DNA from: Gaiellasilicea sp035575835
GTDB lineage: Bacteria > Actinomycetota > Thermoleophilia > Gaiellales > Gaiellaceae
Length of the DNA: 19,932 nt
Assembly (NCBI GenBank): GCA_035575835.1
Contig: DATLXM010000150.1
Location: 1-19,932, forward strand
Reading direction: 5' to 3'
The position numbers and the translations under genes were made by a program. The notes under the pieces were generated by a model, which saw only the letters and a list, made by a program, of their open reading frames with translations, had not been told where the DNA came from and did not search any database. Shown piece after piece: positions 4,473-13,192 of the stretch (positions are counted from its first letter, which is position 1; the number at the start of each line of letters is the position of its first letter).

Positions 4473-6140
4473 TCAGAGCCGCCCGGAGCGAAAGACGCCG
4501 AGCAGGAGCCAGGCGCCGAGCGCGCCCGAGAGCAGGAAGCCGATCACCGAGATGAAGTGGACGCCGAAGAGCTGGGGCCCGTCGGTGGCGAAGATCCCGA
4601 TCAGGGCCGAGCCGAGCAGGCCGCCCGCGACGACGAGCGCGACGACGACACGGTTGATCGCGACATCGAGCTTGTGCATGAACTCGTCGAGGCCCTTGTG
4701 CACGAACCCGACCTCGATCTGCCCGTCGCGGATCTCCTGCAGCACGTCGTGCACCTGGTAGGGGAGCTCGCGCGCGATCCCGAAGAGCTCGCGGCCCTCC
4801 TTCTGCGCGCGCGCCGCCAGCCGCTGGGGCGTGAAGCGCTCGACCATGAGTGCCCGGGCGTACGGACGCGCGATCTCGAAGACGTTGAAGCCCGGATAGA
4901 GGTCGACTCCGACGGAGCCGAGCGTCGCGATCGTCTTGTCGAGCATCACGAAGCGCGTCGGGAGGCGAAGGTTCATAGCGTAGATCAGCGCGAAGCCCTC
5001 TCGGATCACCTGGATCGGGTCGATCTCGGCGAGGCTGGCGCCGTAGTAGCGATCGAAGAGTTCGCGGAGCTCCGTGGTGAACTCTTCCTCGCGCTCCTTG
5101 GGATAGCGCACGCCGAGCTCGGAGAGCCGTCGAGGGAGCGCGTCGACGTTCTCGGTGGCCGCGTCGAGGAAGAGCGCGGTCAGCTTGCTCATGTCCGCGT
5201 CGGTCAGCTTCCCGACGAGGCCGAAGTCGACGAGCCCGATTCGGGCTCCCTCGAGGACGAGGATGTTCGCCGGGTGCGGGTCGGCGTGGAAGAAGCCGTG
5301 CCGGAAGATCATCTCCATCCACGTCTCGGTGATCCGATAGGCGAGCTCGCGACGCTCGTCGAGGGACTGCTGGTCGAGCTCGAGGTCGGCGAGCTGGATC
5401 CCGTCGAGCCGCTCCAGGGTGAGGATCCGGGAGCCCGAGTAGCTCCGGTAGACCTTCGGCACCTGGACGAGCTCCGAGTCGGCGAAGTTGCGCCCGAACG
5501 TCTCGGCGTTCCGGGCCTCGAGCTTGTAGTCGAGCTCCTGCCGGATCGAGCGGGAGAACTCGTCCACGAGAGCGGTCGCGTCGATGAAGTCGAGGGAGCG
5601 CACGCGCTCCTTGATCAGGCGGGCAGCCTGGTAGAGCAGGGCGAGATCGGACTCGACCTGCCTCGGGGCGTTCGGCCGCTGCACCTTGACGACGACCTCG
5701 TCGCCGTTCGGGAGCGTCGCGCGATGGACCTGGCCGATCGAGGCGGCGGCGATCGGGATCTCGTCGAAGGAGACGAACGCCTGCTCGAGCGTGAGCCCGA
5801 GCTCGGCCTCGACGACGCTGCGCGCCTGCGCGAACGGGAACGGGCGGACGTCGTCCTGGAGGCCTCGGAGCTCGGCGACGATGTCCGGCGGGACGATGTC
5901 CGGGCGGGTCGAGAGGAGCTGGCCGAACTTGACGAAGGTCGGACCGAGCTCGTCGAGCAGCTCGCGCAGGTGCCTGCCGCGCTCCGATCCCGCGTCGGCA
6001 TCGACCTCGACCCGGGCCGTCCAAGGGAGGATGTCGGTCAGCTTGTGGCGCTCGAAGAAGTAGCCGAAGCCGTGACGAACCGCGACCTGCGCGATCTCGG
6101 AGAGCCGGCCGATGTTGCGGCTGCGCGGGCGCGTCGCCAT
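4473..6140 (-). CDS. ABC1/UbiB-family atypical kinase, membrane-anchored
   Basis: A 555-residue protein of the ABC1/ADCK/UbiB family, whose members act as ATPases supporting isoprenoid-quinone synthesis or lipid homeostasis. Seen are the KxGQ motif (KFGQ, 71-74) within LGPTFVKFGQLLSTRPDIVP, the Ala-rich loop AAAS (131-134) that replaces the kinase Gly-rich loop, Lys152 (VVVKVQ), the catalytic HADPHPAN (285-292) and DFG (305-307). Two hydrophobic C-terminal segments at about 497-517 and 528-550 should anchor it in the membrane. The ATG at 6140 is preferred over an upstream extension to 6245 because the family homology starts there. It is divergent from the K+/H+ antiporter gene. In an organism using menaquinone, the exact lipid target is uncertain. 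Confidence 0.92.
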   Translation of the reverse strand: MATRPRSRNIGRLSEIAQVAVRHGFGYFFERHKLTDILPWTARVEVDADAGSERGRHLRELLDELGPTFVKFGQLLSTRPDIVPPDIVAELRGLQDDVRPFPFAQARSVVEAELGLTLEQAFVSFDEIPIAAASIGQVHRATLPNGDEVVVKVQRPNAPRQVESDLALLYQAARLIKERVRSLDFIDATALVDEFSRSIRQELDYKLEARNAETFGRNFADSELVQVPKVYRSYSGSRILTLERLDGIQLADLELDQQSLDERRELAYRITETWMEMIFRHGFFHADPHPANILVLEGARIGLVDFGLVGKLTDADMSKLTALFLDAATENVDALPRRLSELGVRYPKEREEEFTTELRELFDRYYGASLAEIDPIQVIREGFALIYAMNLRLPTRFVMLDKTIATLGSVGVDLYPGFNVFEIARPYARALMVERFTPQRLAARAQKEGRELFGIARELPYQVHDVLQEIRDGQIEVGFVHKGLDEFMHKLDVAINRVVVALVVAGGLLGSALIGIFATDGPQLFGVHFISVIGFLLSGALGAWLLLGVFRSGRL

Positions 6141-6146
6141 CGCTTC

Positions 6147-6152
6147 AGTGTT
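6147..6152 (-). promoter_or_regulatory. Weak -10-like hexamer for the UbiB-family gene
   Basis: AACACT lies 6 nt before ATG 6140. It matches only the A2 and T6 positions of the -10 consensus, but it has the same spacing as other starts here. Confidence 0.3.
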
Positions 6153-6180
6153 GCACGGCGCGCAGTTCCTTTCCTGCCGC

Positions 6181-6186
6181 CAGGAT
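6181..6186 (+). promoter_or_regulatory. Weak -10-like hexamer for the K+/H+ antiporter
   Basis: CAGGAT lies 6 nt before GTG 6193. Weak match, supported mainly by spacing. Confidence 0.25.
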
Positions 6187-6192
6187 AGGGGT

Positions 6193-7650
6193 GTGGACGA
6201 GGGCCTCATCCTCTTGCTCGTCGGGGCGGTGCTCGCCGCGAGCATCGTCGTCGCGCTCGGCGCAGCCCGGACCGGGCTTCCCGTCCTCGTCGCGTTCCTC
6301 GGGCTGGGGATGCTGCTCGGCTCGGAAGGGCCGGGCGGAATCGACTTCGACGACGCGGAGCTCGCCCGAGAGGTCGGGATCGTCGGGCTCGCGCTGATCC
6401 TCTACGAGGGCGGGCTCCAGACCTCCTGGCGGCGCCTGCGCCAGGTGGCGGCTCCTGCGGCCCTGCTCAGCACGGTCGGGGTCGTCGTCAGCGCCCTCCT
6501 GACGGGGGCGGCGGCGCGCGTTCTCTTCGACCTGACGTGGCTCGAGGCGATCCTGCTCGGCGCTGTCGTGGCTTCGACCGACGCGGCGGCCGTCTTCGCC
6601 ACGCTCCGCGCGACCCATATTCGCCGCCGGCTCGCGCGTACGCTCGAGGCCGAGTCGGGCGGCAACGATCCGATGGCGATCGCTCTGACGCTCGGCCTGA
6701 TCGCGTGGATCGAGCGCCCCGACGAGTACGGGATCGCCGACCTCTCGCTCCTCGTCGTCCAGCAGCTTGGCCTCGGCCTCGTGGTCGGGGCGGTGCTCGG
6801 CGTGGCCGCCTCGTGGGTGTTCGCGCGTGTCCCCGCGTCGATCGGCGCCTTTGCTCCCGTCGCGTCGGTCGCAGCGGCGGCACTCTCGTTCGGAGCGGCG
6901 GACGTGCTCGGCGGCAGCGGCTTCCTCGCCGTCTATCTCGTCGGGCTGGCGGTCGGCTCGACTCCCTCCCGCTACCGCCGCCAGCTCGTGGCCTTCCACG
7001 AGGGCCTCGCCTTCCTCGCCCAGGTGGCGCTCTTCATCGTCCTCGGGCTGCTCGTCTTCCCGAGCGAGCTCACCGAGGTCGCCGTGCCGGGCCTCGCGCT
7101 GGCGCTGCTGCTCGTCTTCCTGATTCGCCCGCTCGCCGTCTGGGCCTCGACCGTGTTCTTCGACTTCTCGCAGCGCGAGCGGCTGCTCCTCGGCTGGGCA
7201 GGGTTGCGCGGCGCCGTCCCGATCGTGCTCGCGACGTTCGCCCTCTCCTCGGACGTGCTGCACGCGAACACCGTGTTCAACGCCGTCTTCTTCGTCGTCG
7301 TGATCTCGACGATCCTCCAGGGGTCGACCCTGGAATGGCTCGCGGGCCGGCTCGGGCTTCTCTCCCCCGCGCCCGCCGGTCACGAAGCGCCGCTCGAGGT
7401 GGGGCCCGAGACGAAGCTCGATCTCGTCGACTTCGTCGTTGCGCCGGATCACGCGATCGCCGGCGCCGCGGTGCGCGAGACCGGCCTGCCCCGGACGGCG
7501 ATCATCGCGGTCGTTCGGCGCGGCGAGGACGCGATTCCGCCACGCGGGAGCACGATCATCGAGCCGGGCGACCGCCTCTACGTGCTCGCTCCGCACGAGC
7601 GGCGCAAGGACGTCGAGGACGTCTTCTCACGCTGGCGCCGGCGTGTCTAG
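6193..7650 (+). CDS. CPA1 K+/H+ antiporter with RCK_C domain (NhaP2/CvrA-like)
   Basis: A 485-residue membrane antiporter with about 12 hydrophobic segments up to residue 390, followed by a cytosolic domain. Family motifs are LILYEGGLQTS (68-78), the ion-site stretch VASTDAAAVF with Asp130, and ESGGNDP (154-160) with Asn158-Asp159. The C-terminal domain, about 405-470, looks like an RCK_C/TrkA_C domain (PRTAIIAVVRRGE, IIEPGDRLYVLAP), which regulates K+-linked exchangers, so K+/H+ exchange is more likely than Na+/H+. GTG 6193 is chosen because the first membrane segment begins directly after it. The gene is divergent from ubiB, and its stop shares the four bases CTAG with the stop of the convergent UbiK-like gene. 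Confidence 0.9.
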   Translation: MDEGLILLLVGAVLAASIVVALGAARTGLPVLVAFLGLGMLLGSEGPGGIDFDDAELAREVGIVGLALILYEGGLQTSWRRLRQVAAPAALLSTVGVVVSALLTGAAARVLFDLTWLEAILLGAVVASTDAAAVFATLRATHIRRRLARTLEAESGGNDPMAIALTLGLIAWIERPDEYGIADLSLLVVQQLGLGLVVGAVLGVAASWVFARVPASIGAFAPVASVAAAALSFGAADVLGGSGFLAVYLVGLAVGSTPSRYRRQLVAFHEGLAFLAQVALFIVLGLLVFPSELTEVAVPGLALALLLVFLIRPLAVWASTVFFDFSQRERLLLGWAGLRGAVPIVLATFALSSDVLHANTVFNAVFFVVVISTILQGSTLEWLAGRLGLLSPAPAGHEAPLEVGPETKLDLVDFVVAPDHAIAGAAVRETGLPRTAIIAVVRRGEDAIPPRGSTIIEPGDRLYVLAPHERRKDVEDVFSRWRRRV

Positions 7651-7862
7651 TCCTCGAGCAGCTTGAGGCGATGCTCGACCTGGGCGAGCCGGAGCTCGAG
7701 CGCGTCCCACTCCGTCCGGGTCACGAGCCCGAGCTCCCGCGCCAGCCGGTCGCCGGTCTCCTGGGGCAGGTCGCCGAGCTTCCCGGCGCTGGCGCGGATC
7801 TGCGCGCCGAGCTCCTCGACGAGCTGCCGGAGCGCGAAGGTGGTGTTGTCGGGCTGCGACAA
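7647..7862 (-). CDS. UbiK/BMFP-like small coiled-coil protein
   Basis: A 71-residue protein whose C-terminal half (ELGLVTRTEWDALELRLAQV then EHRLKLLED) follows the pattern of UbiK/YqiC proteins: a helix, then a (D/E)LGLVTR-E-(F/W)-D turn, then a coiled coil. In proteobacteria UbiK is an accessory factor of ubiquinone synthesis that forms trimers and binds lipids. The start is a TTG at 7862, 6 nt after the secDF stop, so it is likely translated by coupling with secDF. No other start keeps the N-terminal helix. It is convergent with the antiporter gene, sharing CTAG across both stop codons. The similarity is short, so the function is tentative. Confidence 0.65.
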   Translation of the reverse strand: MSQPDNTTFALRQLVEELGAQIRASAGKLGDLPQETGDRLARELGLVTRTEWDALELRLAQVEHRLKLLED

Positions 7863-7868
7863 GAGCCG

Positions 7869-10661
7869 CTAGCGCGCCCGGCCATGAGGCCTGGAGTTCC
7901 GGCGCTGCCGCCGGCGCTCGCGCTTGGCATCGGTGCTCTCACGCGGCGGCGGATCGGTCGTGTCTCCGGGAGCGGCGACCGGGATCAGCTCCGGGGTCGG
8001 CTCGGCCGCGGCGAGCGACTCCGCCTCGTCGAGCAGCCGCCCGACCGAGCCCGAGTCGCGCATCTCGTTGTCGCCGACCTTGCGCCGGTACTCCGGCTCG
8101 CGCTCCTTGAGCACCGCGACGAGCGGCGCGGCGATGAAGATCGACGAGTACGCGCCCGCCCCGATCCCGACGAGCAGCGCAAACGCGAAGTCGCGCAGAG
8201 TCTCGCCGCCGAACAGGTAGAGCGCCGTGATCGGGAGCAGGGTGATGAACGTCGTCGCGAGCGAGCGCGGGATCGTCTCCCAGAGCGACACGTTCGCCAT
8301 CACGCGGAACGAGCTCCGGCGCATCAGCGGGATGTTCTCCCGGATCCGGTCGAAGATGATGATCGTGTCGTAGATCGAGTACCCGAGCACGGTCAGCACA
8401 GCGGCGACCGTCGCGGTCGACACCTCCCGCCCGAGCAGGGCGTAGATCCCGACGGTGATCAGGACGTCGTGGAGGAGGGCCACGATCACCGGCCCGGCGA
8501 ACTTCGCCTCGAACCGGAGCGAGATGTAGATCACGATCAGGAGCAGCGAGGCGAGGATCGCGAGGATCGCCCCCTCCGCGATCTGACGCCCGAAGCTTGC
8601 CGACACGGTCTGGATGCTCGATTCGGCTCCGAACTCCCGCTCCAGCGCGTTCGTCAGCGTCGTCTGCTCACCCGGCCCGAGCTGCTCCGACTGGATCTGG
8701 AACTCGCCATAGCGGTCGCCGGCGGAGACCACCCCGCGGCCCTGGATCTGGGCGCTTCCGAGGTCGAGCTCGCTCGCAGCGCTGCGCACGTCCTCGAGCG
8801 CCTCCGGCTGCGGCGTCGTGAACGTGACCTTCGTGCCGCCCTCGAAGTCGATCCCGAAGTTCAGGCCCTGGAGGACGATCGCACCGATCGAGAGGAGGAC
8901 GATCGCGCCGGAGATCGCGAACCAGCGGTTGCGGAGGCCGATGAAGTCGCGGCGGATCCACTTGGGAGGCTCGCCCTGGGCGCCCATCAGCTTCGGGTTG
9001 TCGAACCACTTGAAGCCGGCGAGCAGGCCGAGGATCGCGCGGGTCGCGGCGACGGCGGTGACGAGGGAGATGATCGTTCCGATCAGGAGCATCAGGGCGA
9101 AGCCCTTGACGCCGGCGGTCGCGACCAGGAAGAGCACGATCGCAGTGATCGCGGTGACGACGTTCGCGTCGATGATCGTCGCGAAGCCCTTGCCGTACCC
9201 GGCCGCGATTGCTGCCCGCACGGATTTCCCGGCGCGGTACTCCTCCTTCACGCGTTCGAAGATGACGACGTTCGCGTCGGCCGCGACTCCGAGCGTGAGG
9301 ATGATCCCCGCGAAGCCCGGGAGCGTGAGCGTCACGTTGAAGACGAGGATCGCGGCGTAGAGGAAGGCGGCGTAGATCCCGAGCCCGATCACGGCGACGA
9401 TCCCGAGCACGCGGTAGAAGACGAGCAGGAAGAGGGCGACGACGAGGAGACCGATCAGGGCTGCGAGCTTCGCCTCGGCGAGCGAGTCCTTACCGAGCGA
9501 GGCCGAGATCGTCGTCGACTCGAGCGTGTTGAAGGTGACCGGCAGGGCGCCCGTCTGGAGGACGAGCGCGAGGTCTCGTGCCTCGCCGAGCTCGCCGATC
9601 CCGGTGATCTGGGCGCCGGTCGAGCCGCGGATCCCGTTCGGGTTGTCGCGGAAGTCGATCGAGGGAAACGACTTGATCTGCCGGTCGAGCACGATCGCGA
9701 AGTGCTGGACGAAGTTGCGGTAGTCGCCCTGGCCGCCGCCGATCGTGTTGAAGAGGAGCTTGCCGCGCTGCGCCTCGCGGGCAGTGATGTCGCCGAAGGT
9801 GTCGCCACCCTTGTCGGTGAACTGCATCGTCACGATCGGCTGACCACTCGTCGTGTCGAAGTCCTGCCGCGTGCCGTCGCCCTCCAGGTCGGCGCCGGTC
9901 ATCTCGGGCACGGCCTCGCCGGCGTCGATCGCGGCCTGGCTCCGGTCGAACTTGACCAGGTAGTAGAAGTTCTGCTGCGGGAACTGCTGGTTCACTCCCG
10001 GGCAGACGACCTCACCGATTCCGCACTCGAGGATCACAGTCTCGGGCGGCACCCCGAACGTCTTCCAACCCTTGGGCAGCTCGCCCCTGGTGCCCGCCTT
10101 GGCAACGGGGTCGCTGTCGAGGAGCGCGTCGCGCGTCGCGGCCGGGCCGGCGACGAGCTTCTGTTTCGCGTCGAAGAGGAACCACGTGTCGGCGGACGTC
10201 TCGGTCACCTTCGCCTGTTGGCCGGAGAGGAGCGCGTAGCGGCTCTCGGTCGCGACGGGGAACTGCTGGCGGTCGATCGAGGGGCGGACGAGGTTCGCCT
10301 CGAGGTCGTAGAGCTCGAGCTGCGCCGTCTGGCCGATGATCTCGAGCACCCGCTCCGGATCCTTGACGCCCGGGTAGTCGACGACGATCTGGTTGTCGCC
10401 CTGCTTGCGGATGTCGGGCTCGGCGACGCCGAGCTTGTCGATCCGGTCGCGAAGGATCTCGACGGAGCGGTCGAGATCGGATTCCAGGAGCTCGCGATTC
10501 TTCGGCGGCACCGCCTGGAGGGTGACCTCGAGGCCGCCCTGGAGATCGAGCCCGAGGATCACGTCCTGCTTGAAGGGCGAGCCCGGGACAGCGAGGAGAC
10601 CGACGCCGATCAGGGCGGCGACGATCAGGGCGACGAGAATGAGGTGCGGTCGGCGGTTCAC
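7869..10661 (-). CDS. secDF: SecD-SecF fusion, Sec translocon accessory subunit
   Basis: A single 930-residue polypeptide joining SecD (about 1-555) and SecF (about 570-855). SecDF is a proton-driven membrane complex that pulls exported proteins through SecYEG. SecD parts: a first membrane helix, DLQGG (39-43), a large extracytoplasmic P1 domain (about 45-395), and the transport core LGVAADANVVIFERVKEE (457-474). SecF parts: GIDFEGG (603-609) and LGYSIYDTIIIFDRIREN (759-776), with the Asp residues of the proton path. The P1 domain carries Cys213 and Cys220, a possible disulfide. The C-terminal 70 residues are charged, Pro-rich then Arg-rich, and cytosolic. GTG 10661 is preferred, 16 nt after the yajC stop; the longer open frame to 10736 overlaps yajC. 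Confidence 0.96.
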   Translation of the reverse strand: MNRRPHLILVALIVAALIGVGLLAVPGSPFKQDVILGLDLQGGLEVTLQAVPPKNRELLESDLDRSVEILRDRIDKLGVAEPDIRKQGDNQIVVDYPGVKDPERVLEIIGQTAQLELYDLEANLVRPSIDRQQFPVATESRYALLSGQQAKVTETSADTWFLFDAKQKLVAGPAATRDALLDSDPVAKAGTRGELPKGWKTFGVPPETVILECGIGEVVCPGVNQQFPQQNFYYLVKFDRSQAAIDAGEAVPEMTGADLEGDGTRQDFDTTSGQPIVTMQFTDKGGDTFGDITAREAQRGKLLFNTIGGGQGDYRNFVQHFAIVLDRQIKSFPSIDFRDNPNGIRGSTGAQITGIGELGEARDLALVLQTGALPVTFNTLESTTISASLGKDSLAEAKLAALIGLLVVALFLLVFYRVLGIVAVIGLGIYAAFLYAAILVFNVTLTLPGFAGIILTLGVAADANVVIFERVKEEYRAGKSVRAAIAAGYGKGFATIIDANVVTAITAIVLFLVATAGVKGFALMLLIGTIISLVTAVAATRAILGLLAGFKWFDNPKLMGAQGEPPKWIRRDFIGLRNRWFAISGAIVLLSIGAIVLQGLNFGIDFEGGTKVTFTTPQPEALEDVRSAASELDLGSAQIQGRGVVSAGDRYGEFQIQSEQLGPGEQTTLTNALEREFGAESSIQTVSASFGRQIAEGAILAILASLLLIVIYISLRFEAKFAGPVIVALLHDVLITVGIYALLGREVSTATVAAVLTVLGYSIYDTIIIFDRIRENIPLMRRSSFRVMANVSLWETIPRSLATTFITLLPITALYLFGGETLRDFAFALLVGIGAGAYSSIFIAAPLVAVLKEREPEYRRKVGDNEMRDSGSVGRLLDEAESLAAAEPTPELIPVAAPGDTTDPPPRESTDAKRERRRQRRNSRPHGRAR

Positions 10662-10677
10662 GGGCGGGATGCGTAGA

Positions 10678-11010
10678 TTAGCGGCGGTTCTCGTCGGTCG
10701 GAACCGCGTCGGGCTCGTCGTCGACCTCTCCGGCATCGAGCTCCAACGGCTCGTCGTCGGGCGGGATCACGGCCGCAACGGCACGCCGCGCCATCCGCAC
10801 CGACGTCCCGGGGGCGATCTCGACCTCGAGCGCGTCGTCCTCGCCGATCGAGCGAACGTGTCCGTAGAGCCCGCCGGCGGTGAGGATCTCGTCGCCGACC
10901 TCCACGGACGAGAGCAGCTGCTGCTGCGCGAGCTTCCGCTTGGCAGCCGGCCGGATCAGGATCAGCCAGAGCAGGGCGAACATGGCGACGAGAACGATCA
11001 GTTGTCCCAA
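10678..11010 (-). CDS. yajC: YajC, Sec translocase auxiliary subunit
   Basis: A 110-residue single-pass membrane protein. It has an N-terminal membrane helix (LIVLVAMFALLWLILIRP) and the typical RPAAKRK turn, followed by the beta domain with VGDEILTAGGLYGHVRSI and an acidic tail. YajC associates with SecDF and SecYEG; its place between tgt and secDF is the classic order. The start is a TTG at 11010, with a GGAGG ribosome site 4 nt upstream, a clear Shine-Dalgarno in a window where these are rare. This start overlaps the tgt stop by 13 nt. The next in-frame ATG (10986) would cut into the membrane helix. Confidence 0.95.
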   Translation of the reverse strand: MGQLIVLVAMFALLWLILIRPAAKRKLAQQQLLSSVEVGDEILTAGGLYGHVRSIGEDDALEVEIAPGTSVRMARRAVAAVIPPDDEPLELDAGEVDDEPDAVPTDENRR

Positions 11011-12128
11011 GGATCCTCCTGAGGGCCGCCGGCGAGCCGAGAGAGCCGCTCGGCCACGTACGGCCGGAGCTCGCCTCGTTCGATCGCCGCCCGCGCCCCC
11101 GCGGTCAGTTCGAGCAGGAAGTGGAGATTATGCAGGCTGAGGAGACGCAGGCCAAGGAGCTCCTCCTGATTGATCAGGTGGCGGACGTAGGCGCGTGAGA
11201 AGCGAGCGCAGGCCGGGCAGGCGCAGCCTTCCTCCAGGGGGCGCGGGTCACGGGCGAAGCGGGCGTTCTTCAGGTTGAGGCGACCGATGCCGGTGAGCGC
11301 GGATCCGGTGCGGGCGGTTCGGGTCGGGAGGACGCAGTCGAACATGTCGATCCCCGCCTCGATCACGCGCAGGATCCCCTCCGCGTCGCCGATCCCCATG
11401 AAGTAGCGGGCGTGCGTCGGCGGGAGGAGCGGCGCCGCCCAGTCCGTCCCGGCGAACATCTCCTCCCGGCCCTCGCCAACCGCGAGCCCCCCGAGCGCGT
11501 AGCCGTCGAAGTCGAGCGCGATGAGCTCCTCGATCGAGCGACGGCGCAGCTCGTCGTCGGCTGCTCCCTGTGTGATCCCGAAGACGAGCTGGCCCGGAGC
11601 TCGCTCGGCCTCGCGCTGCCTCGCCGCCCAGAGGCTCGTCCGCCGCACGGCGTCTTCCAGCTCGGCGCGAGGCACCCCGGCGGGCGGGCAGATGTCGAAG
11701 CACATCGCGATGTCCGAGCCGAGGTTCCGCTGGATCCGAGCTGCGACTTCGGGCGTGAACCGCTCGGGCGCCCCGTCGTAGACCGAGCGGAAGGTGACGC
11801 CGTCGTCGTCGACCGCGATCAGCGTGTCCTTCAGCGAGAAGACCTGAAAGCCGCCGGAGTCGGTCAGGATCGGCCCGTCCCAACCCGAGAAGTCGTGCAG
11901 GCCGCCGAGCTCCGCGATCAGCTCGTCGCCCGGGCGGAAGTGCAGGTGGTAGGTGTTCCCGAGGATGATCTGGCTCCCGATCGTGCGGAGCTCCGTGGGA
12001 TCGAGGCTCTTGACAGTCCCCTTCGTCCCGACCGGCATGAATGCGGGCGTGAGCACGTCGCCGTGCCCCGTTCGCAGGATTCCGGCGCGGGCGGCCCCGT
12101 CGGTTGCGGTGACCTCGAACTGGCTCAT
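10998..12128 (-). CDS. tgt: tRNA-guanine transglycosylase
   Basis: A 376-residue Tgt, which swaps guanine-34 of GUN-anticodon tRNAs for the queuosine precursor preQ1. The catalytic residues are in place: Asp90 in LTDSGGFQVFSL and Asp264 in MFDCVLPTR. The substrate-loop segment GGLAVGEG (213-220) is present, and zinc ligands are Cys302, Cys304, Cys307 and His333. The length is normal. ATG 12128 is taken because MSQFEVTATDG is the usual family start; an in-frame ATG at 12155 would add nine His/Gly-rich residues. It lies downstream of queA on the same strand, separated by 127 bp, and overlaps yajC by 13 nt. Confidence 0.97.
   Translation of the reverse strand: MSQFEVTATDGAARAGILRTGHGDVLTPAFMPVGTKGTVKSLDPTELRTIGSQIILGNTYHLHFRPGDELIAELGGLHDFSGWDGPILTDSGGFQVFSLKDTLIAVDDDGVTFRSVYDGAPERFTPEVAARIQRNLGSDIAMCFDICPPAGVPRAELEDAVRRTSLWAARQREAERAPGQLVFGITQGAADDELRRRSIEELIALDFDGYALGGLAVGEGREEMFAGTDWAAPLLPPTHARYFMGIGDAEGILRVIEAGIDMFDCVLPTRTARTGSALTGIGRLNLKNARFARDPRPLEEGCACPACARFSRAYVRHLINQEELLGLRLLSLHNLHFLLELTAGARAAIERGELRPYVAERLSRLAGGPQEDPWDN
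11015..11019 (-). promoter_or_regulatory. Shine-Dalgarno GGAGG deciding the yajC TTG start
   Basis: GGAGG on the minus strand, 4 nt before the TTG at 11010 and inside the end of tgt. Confidence 0.65.
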
Positions 12129-12255
12129 CCGGCCATGGCCGTGACGGCCCCCCATGCGCTCTTTCCGAGGGGCCACCCCGTGCCTCCACCCGACTTCATC
12201 GTAAACAGGGATCGGTGTTGCGTTCGCAACGAAAGCGTGTCGATCGTGTGCCGAT
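12129..12255 (-). promoter_or_regulatory. queA-tgt intergenic region with candidate tgt promoter
   Basis: 127 bp without a gene. A TACGAT hexamer (12198-12203, minus strand) could be the -10 for tgt with a leader of about 60 nt. Just upstream is an inverted repeat GTTGCG-TT-CGCAAC on the plus strand (12217-12230), a possible operator or queA-end hairpin. Confidence 0.35.
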
Positions 12256-13185
12256 TCACAGGAGCAGCATCGCGTCGCCAAAGGAGTAGAAGCGATAGCG
12301 CTCGGCGATCGCCAGTGCGTAGAGGCGTCGAACCTCGTCGACGCCGGCGAACGCCATCACGAGCGCGAGGAGCGTCGACCGCGGAAGGTGGAAGTTCGTC
12401 AGGAGCGCGTCGACGCGCCCGAACTCGAACCCCGGGGTGACGAAGAGGTCGGTGCGACCGTCGAGCACGCCCCCGGCGGCGACCGTCTCGAGGACACGGA
12501 CGCTCGTCGTCCCGACGGCCAGGACACGCCGCGCCGCCCGGATCCGTGCCCACGAGTCCGGCGCGATGGAGTACCGCTCCCCGTGCAGCTGATGTTCCTC
12601 GAGCGTCGCAGCAATGAGCGGCCGAAACGTGTCCAGCCCCACGTGGAGCGTGATGCGCTCGACGTCGAGCTGCGCCAGGAGCTCGGGCGTGAAGTGGAGC
12701 CCTGCAGTGGGCGCCGCCGCCGACCCTGCAGTCTCTGCGAAGACGGTCTGGTAGCGGCCGGGGTCTGCGAGCGGGGCGGTGATGTAGGGCGGGAGCGGCG
12801 GCACCCCTGCCGGCTCGCCCTCGAGGCGGAGACGCCAGCGACCCTCGCCGAGATGCTCGATCAACTCGACCGCGCCGTAACGAGCGCCCGGCTTCAGCCG
12901 GCGGGTTGGCCGAGCGAGGCCTTCCCAGACGTCACCGTCGAGCCGCTCGAGCAGGAGCACCTCGCCGCGCGGGCTCTCGATCGGGATCCGAGCCGGGACG
13001 ACGCGGCTGTCGTTGACGACCACGAGCTCGCCGTCCAGCTCCTCCGGCAGCTCCGCGAAGGTTCGGTGCCTGACGGCGCCGGTCGCGCGCTCGAAGACGA
13101 GGAGTCGCGAGCCGTCGCGCCGCTCGGTCGGCTGCTGCGCGATCAACTCGGGCGGCAGGTCGTAGTCCAGCTCGCTTGCCTCCAT
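12256..13185 (-). CDS. queA: S-adenosylmethionine:tRNA ribosyltransferase-isomerase
   Basis: A 309-residue QueA, which moves the ribosyl part of S-adenosylmethionine onto preQ1 at tRNA position 34, giving epoxyqueuosine. The start LDYDLPPELIAQQPTERRDG is the family hallmark. Other conserved blocks are NDSRVVPAR (58-66), PTAGLHFT (159-166), HVGLDTF (181-187), GTTSVRVLE (225-233), NFHLPRSTL (264-272) and the C-terminal YRFYSFGDAMLL. It is somewhat shorter than the usual 340 residues, mostly in the middle beta domain (about 95-130), but nothing catalytic appears lost. It leads the queA-tgt-yajC-secDF cluster, so queuosine synthesis and protein export genes may be co-transcribed. A TACGCT hexamer lies 9 nt upstream. 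Confidence 0.97.
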   Translation of the reverse strand: MEASELDYDLPPELIAQQPTERRDGSRLLVFERATGAVRHRTFAELPEELDGELVVVNDSRVVPARIPIESPRGEVLLLERLDGDVWEGLARPTRRLKPGARYGAVELIEHLGEGRWRLRLEGEPAGVPPLPPYITAPLADPGRYQTVFAETAGSAAAPTAGLHFTPELLAQLDVERITLHVGLDTFRPLIAATLEEHQLHGERYSIAPDSWARIRAARRVLAVGTTSVRVLETVAAGGVLDGRTDLFVTPGFEFGRVDALLTNFHLPRSTLLALVMAFAGVDEVRRLYALAIAERYRFYSFGDAMLLL

Positions 13186-13192
13186 CCGACCC

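Noticed and set aside
3520..6024. Minus-strand open frame of 834 codons
   Set aside because: It is an out-of-frame reading of the UbiB-family gene and the antisense of the kelch gene, with Arg/Pro-rich low-complexity translation.
4557..6188. Plus-strand open frame of 543 codons opposite UbiB
   Set aside because: Highly acidic low-complexity antisense shadow; the minus-strand gene has all the kinase motifs.
6537..10676. Plus-strand open frame of 1379 codons
   Set aside because: It lies antisense to secDF and across the antiporter in another frame. The translation is Arg/Asp/Glu-rich without domains, a typical high-GC artefact, while the opposite strand carries clear SecDF motifs.
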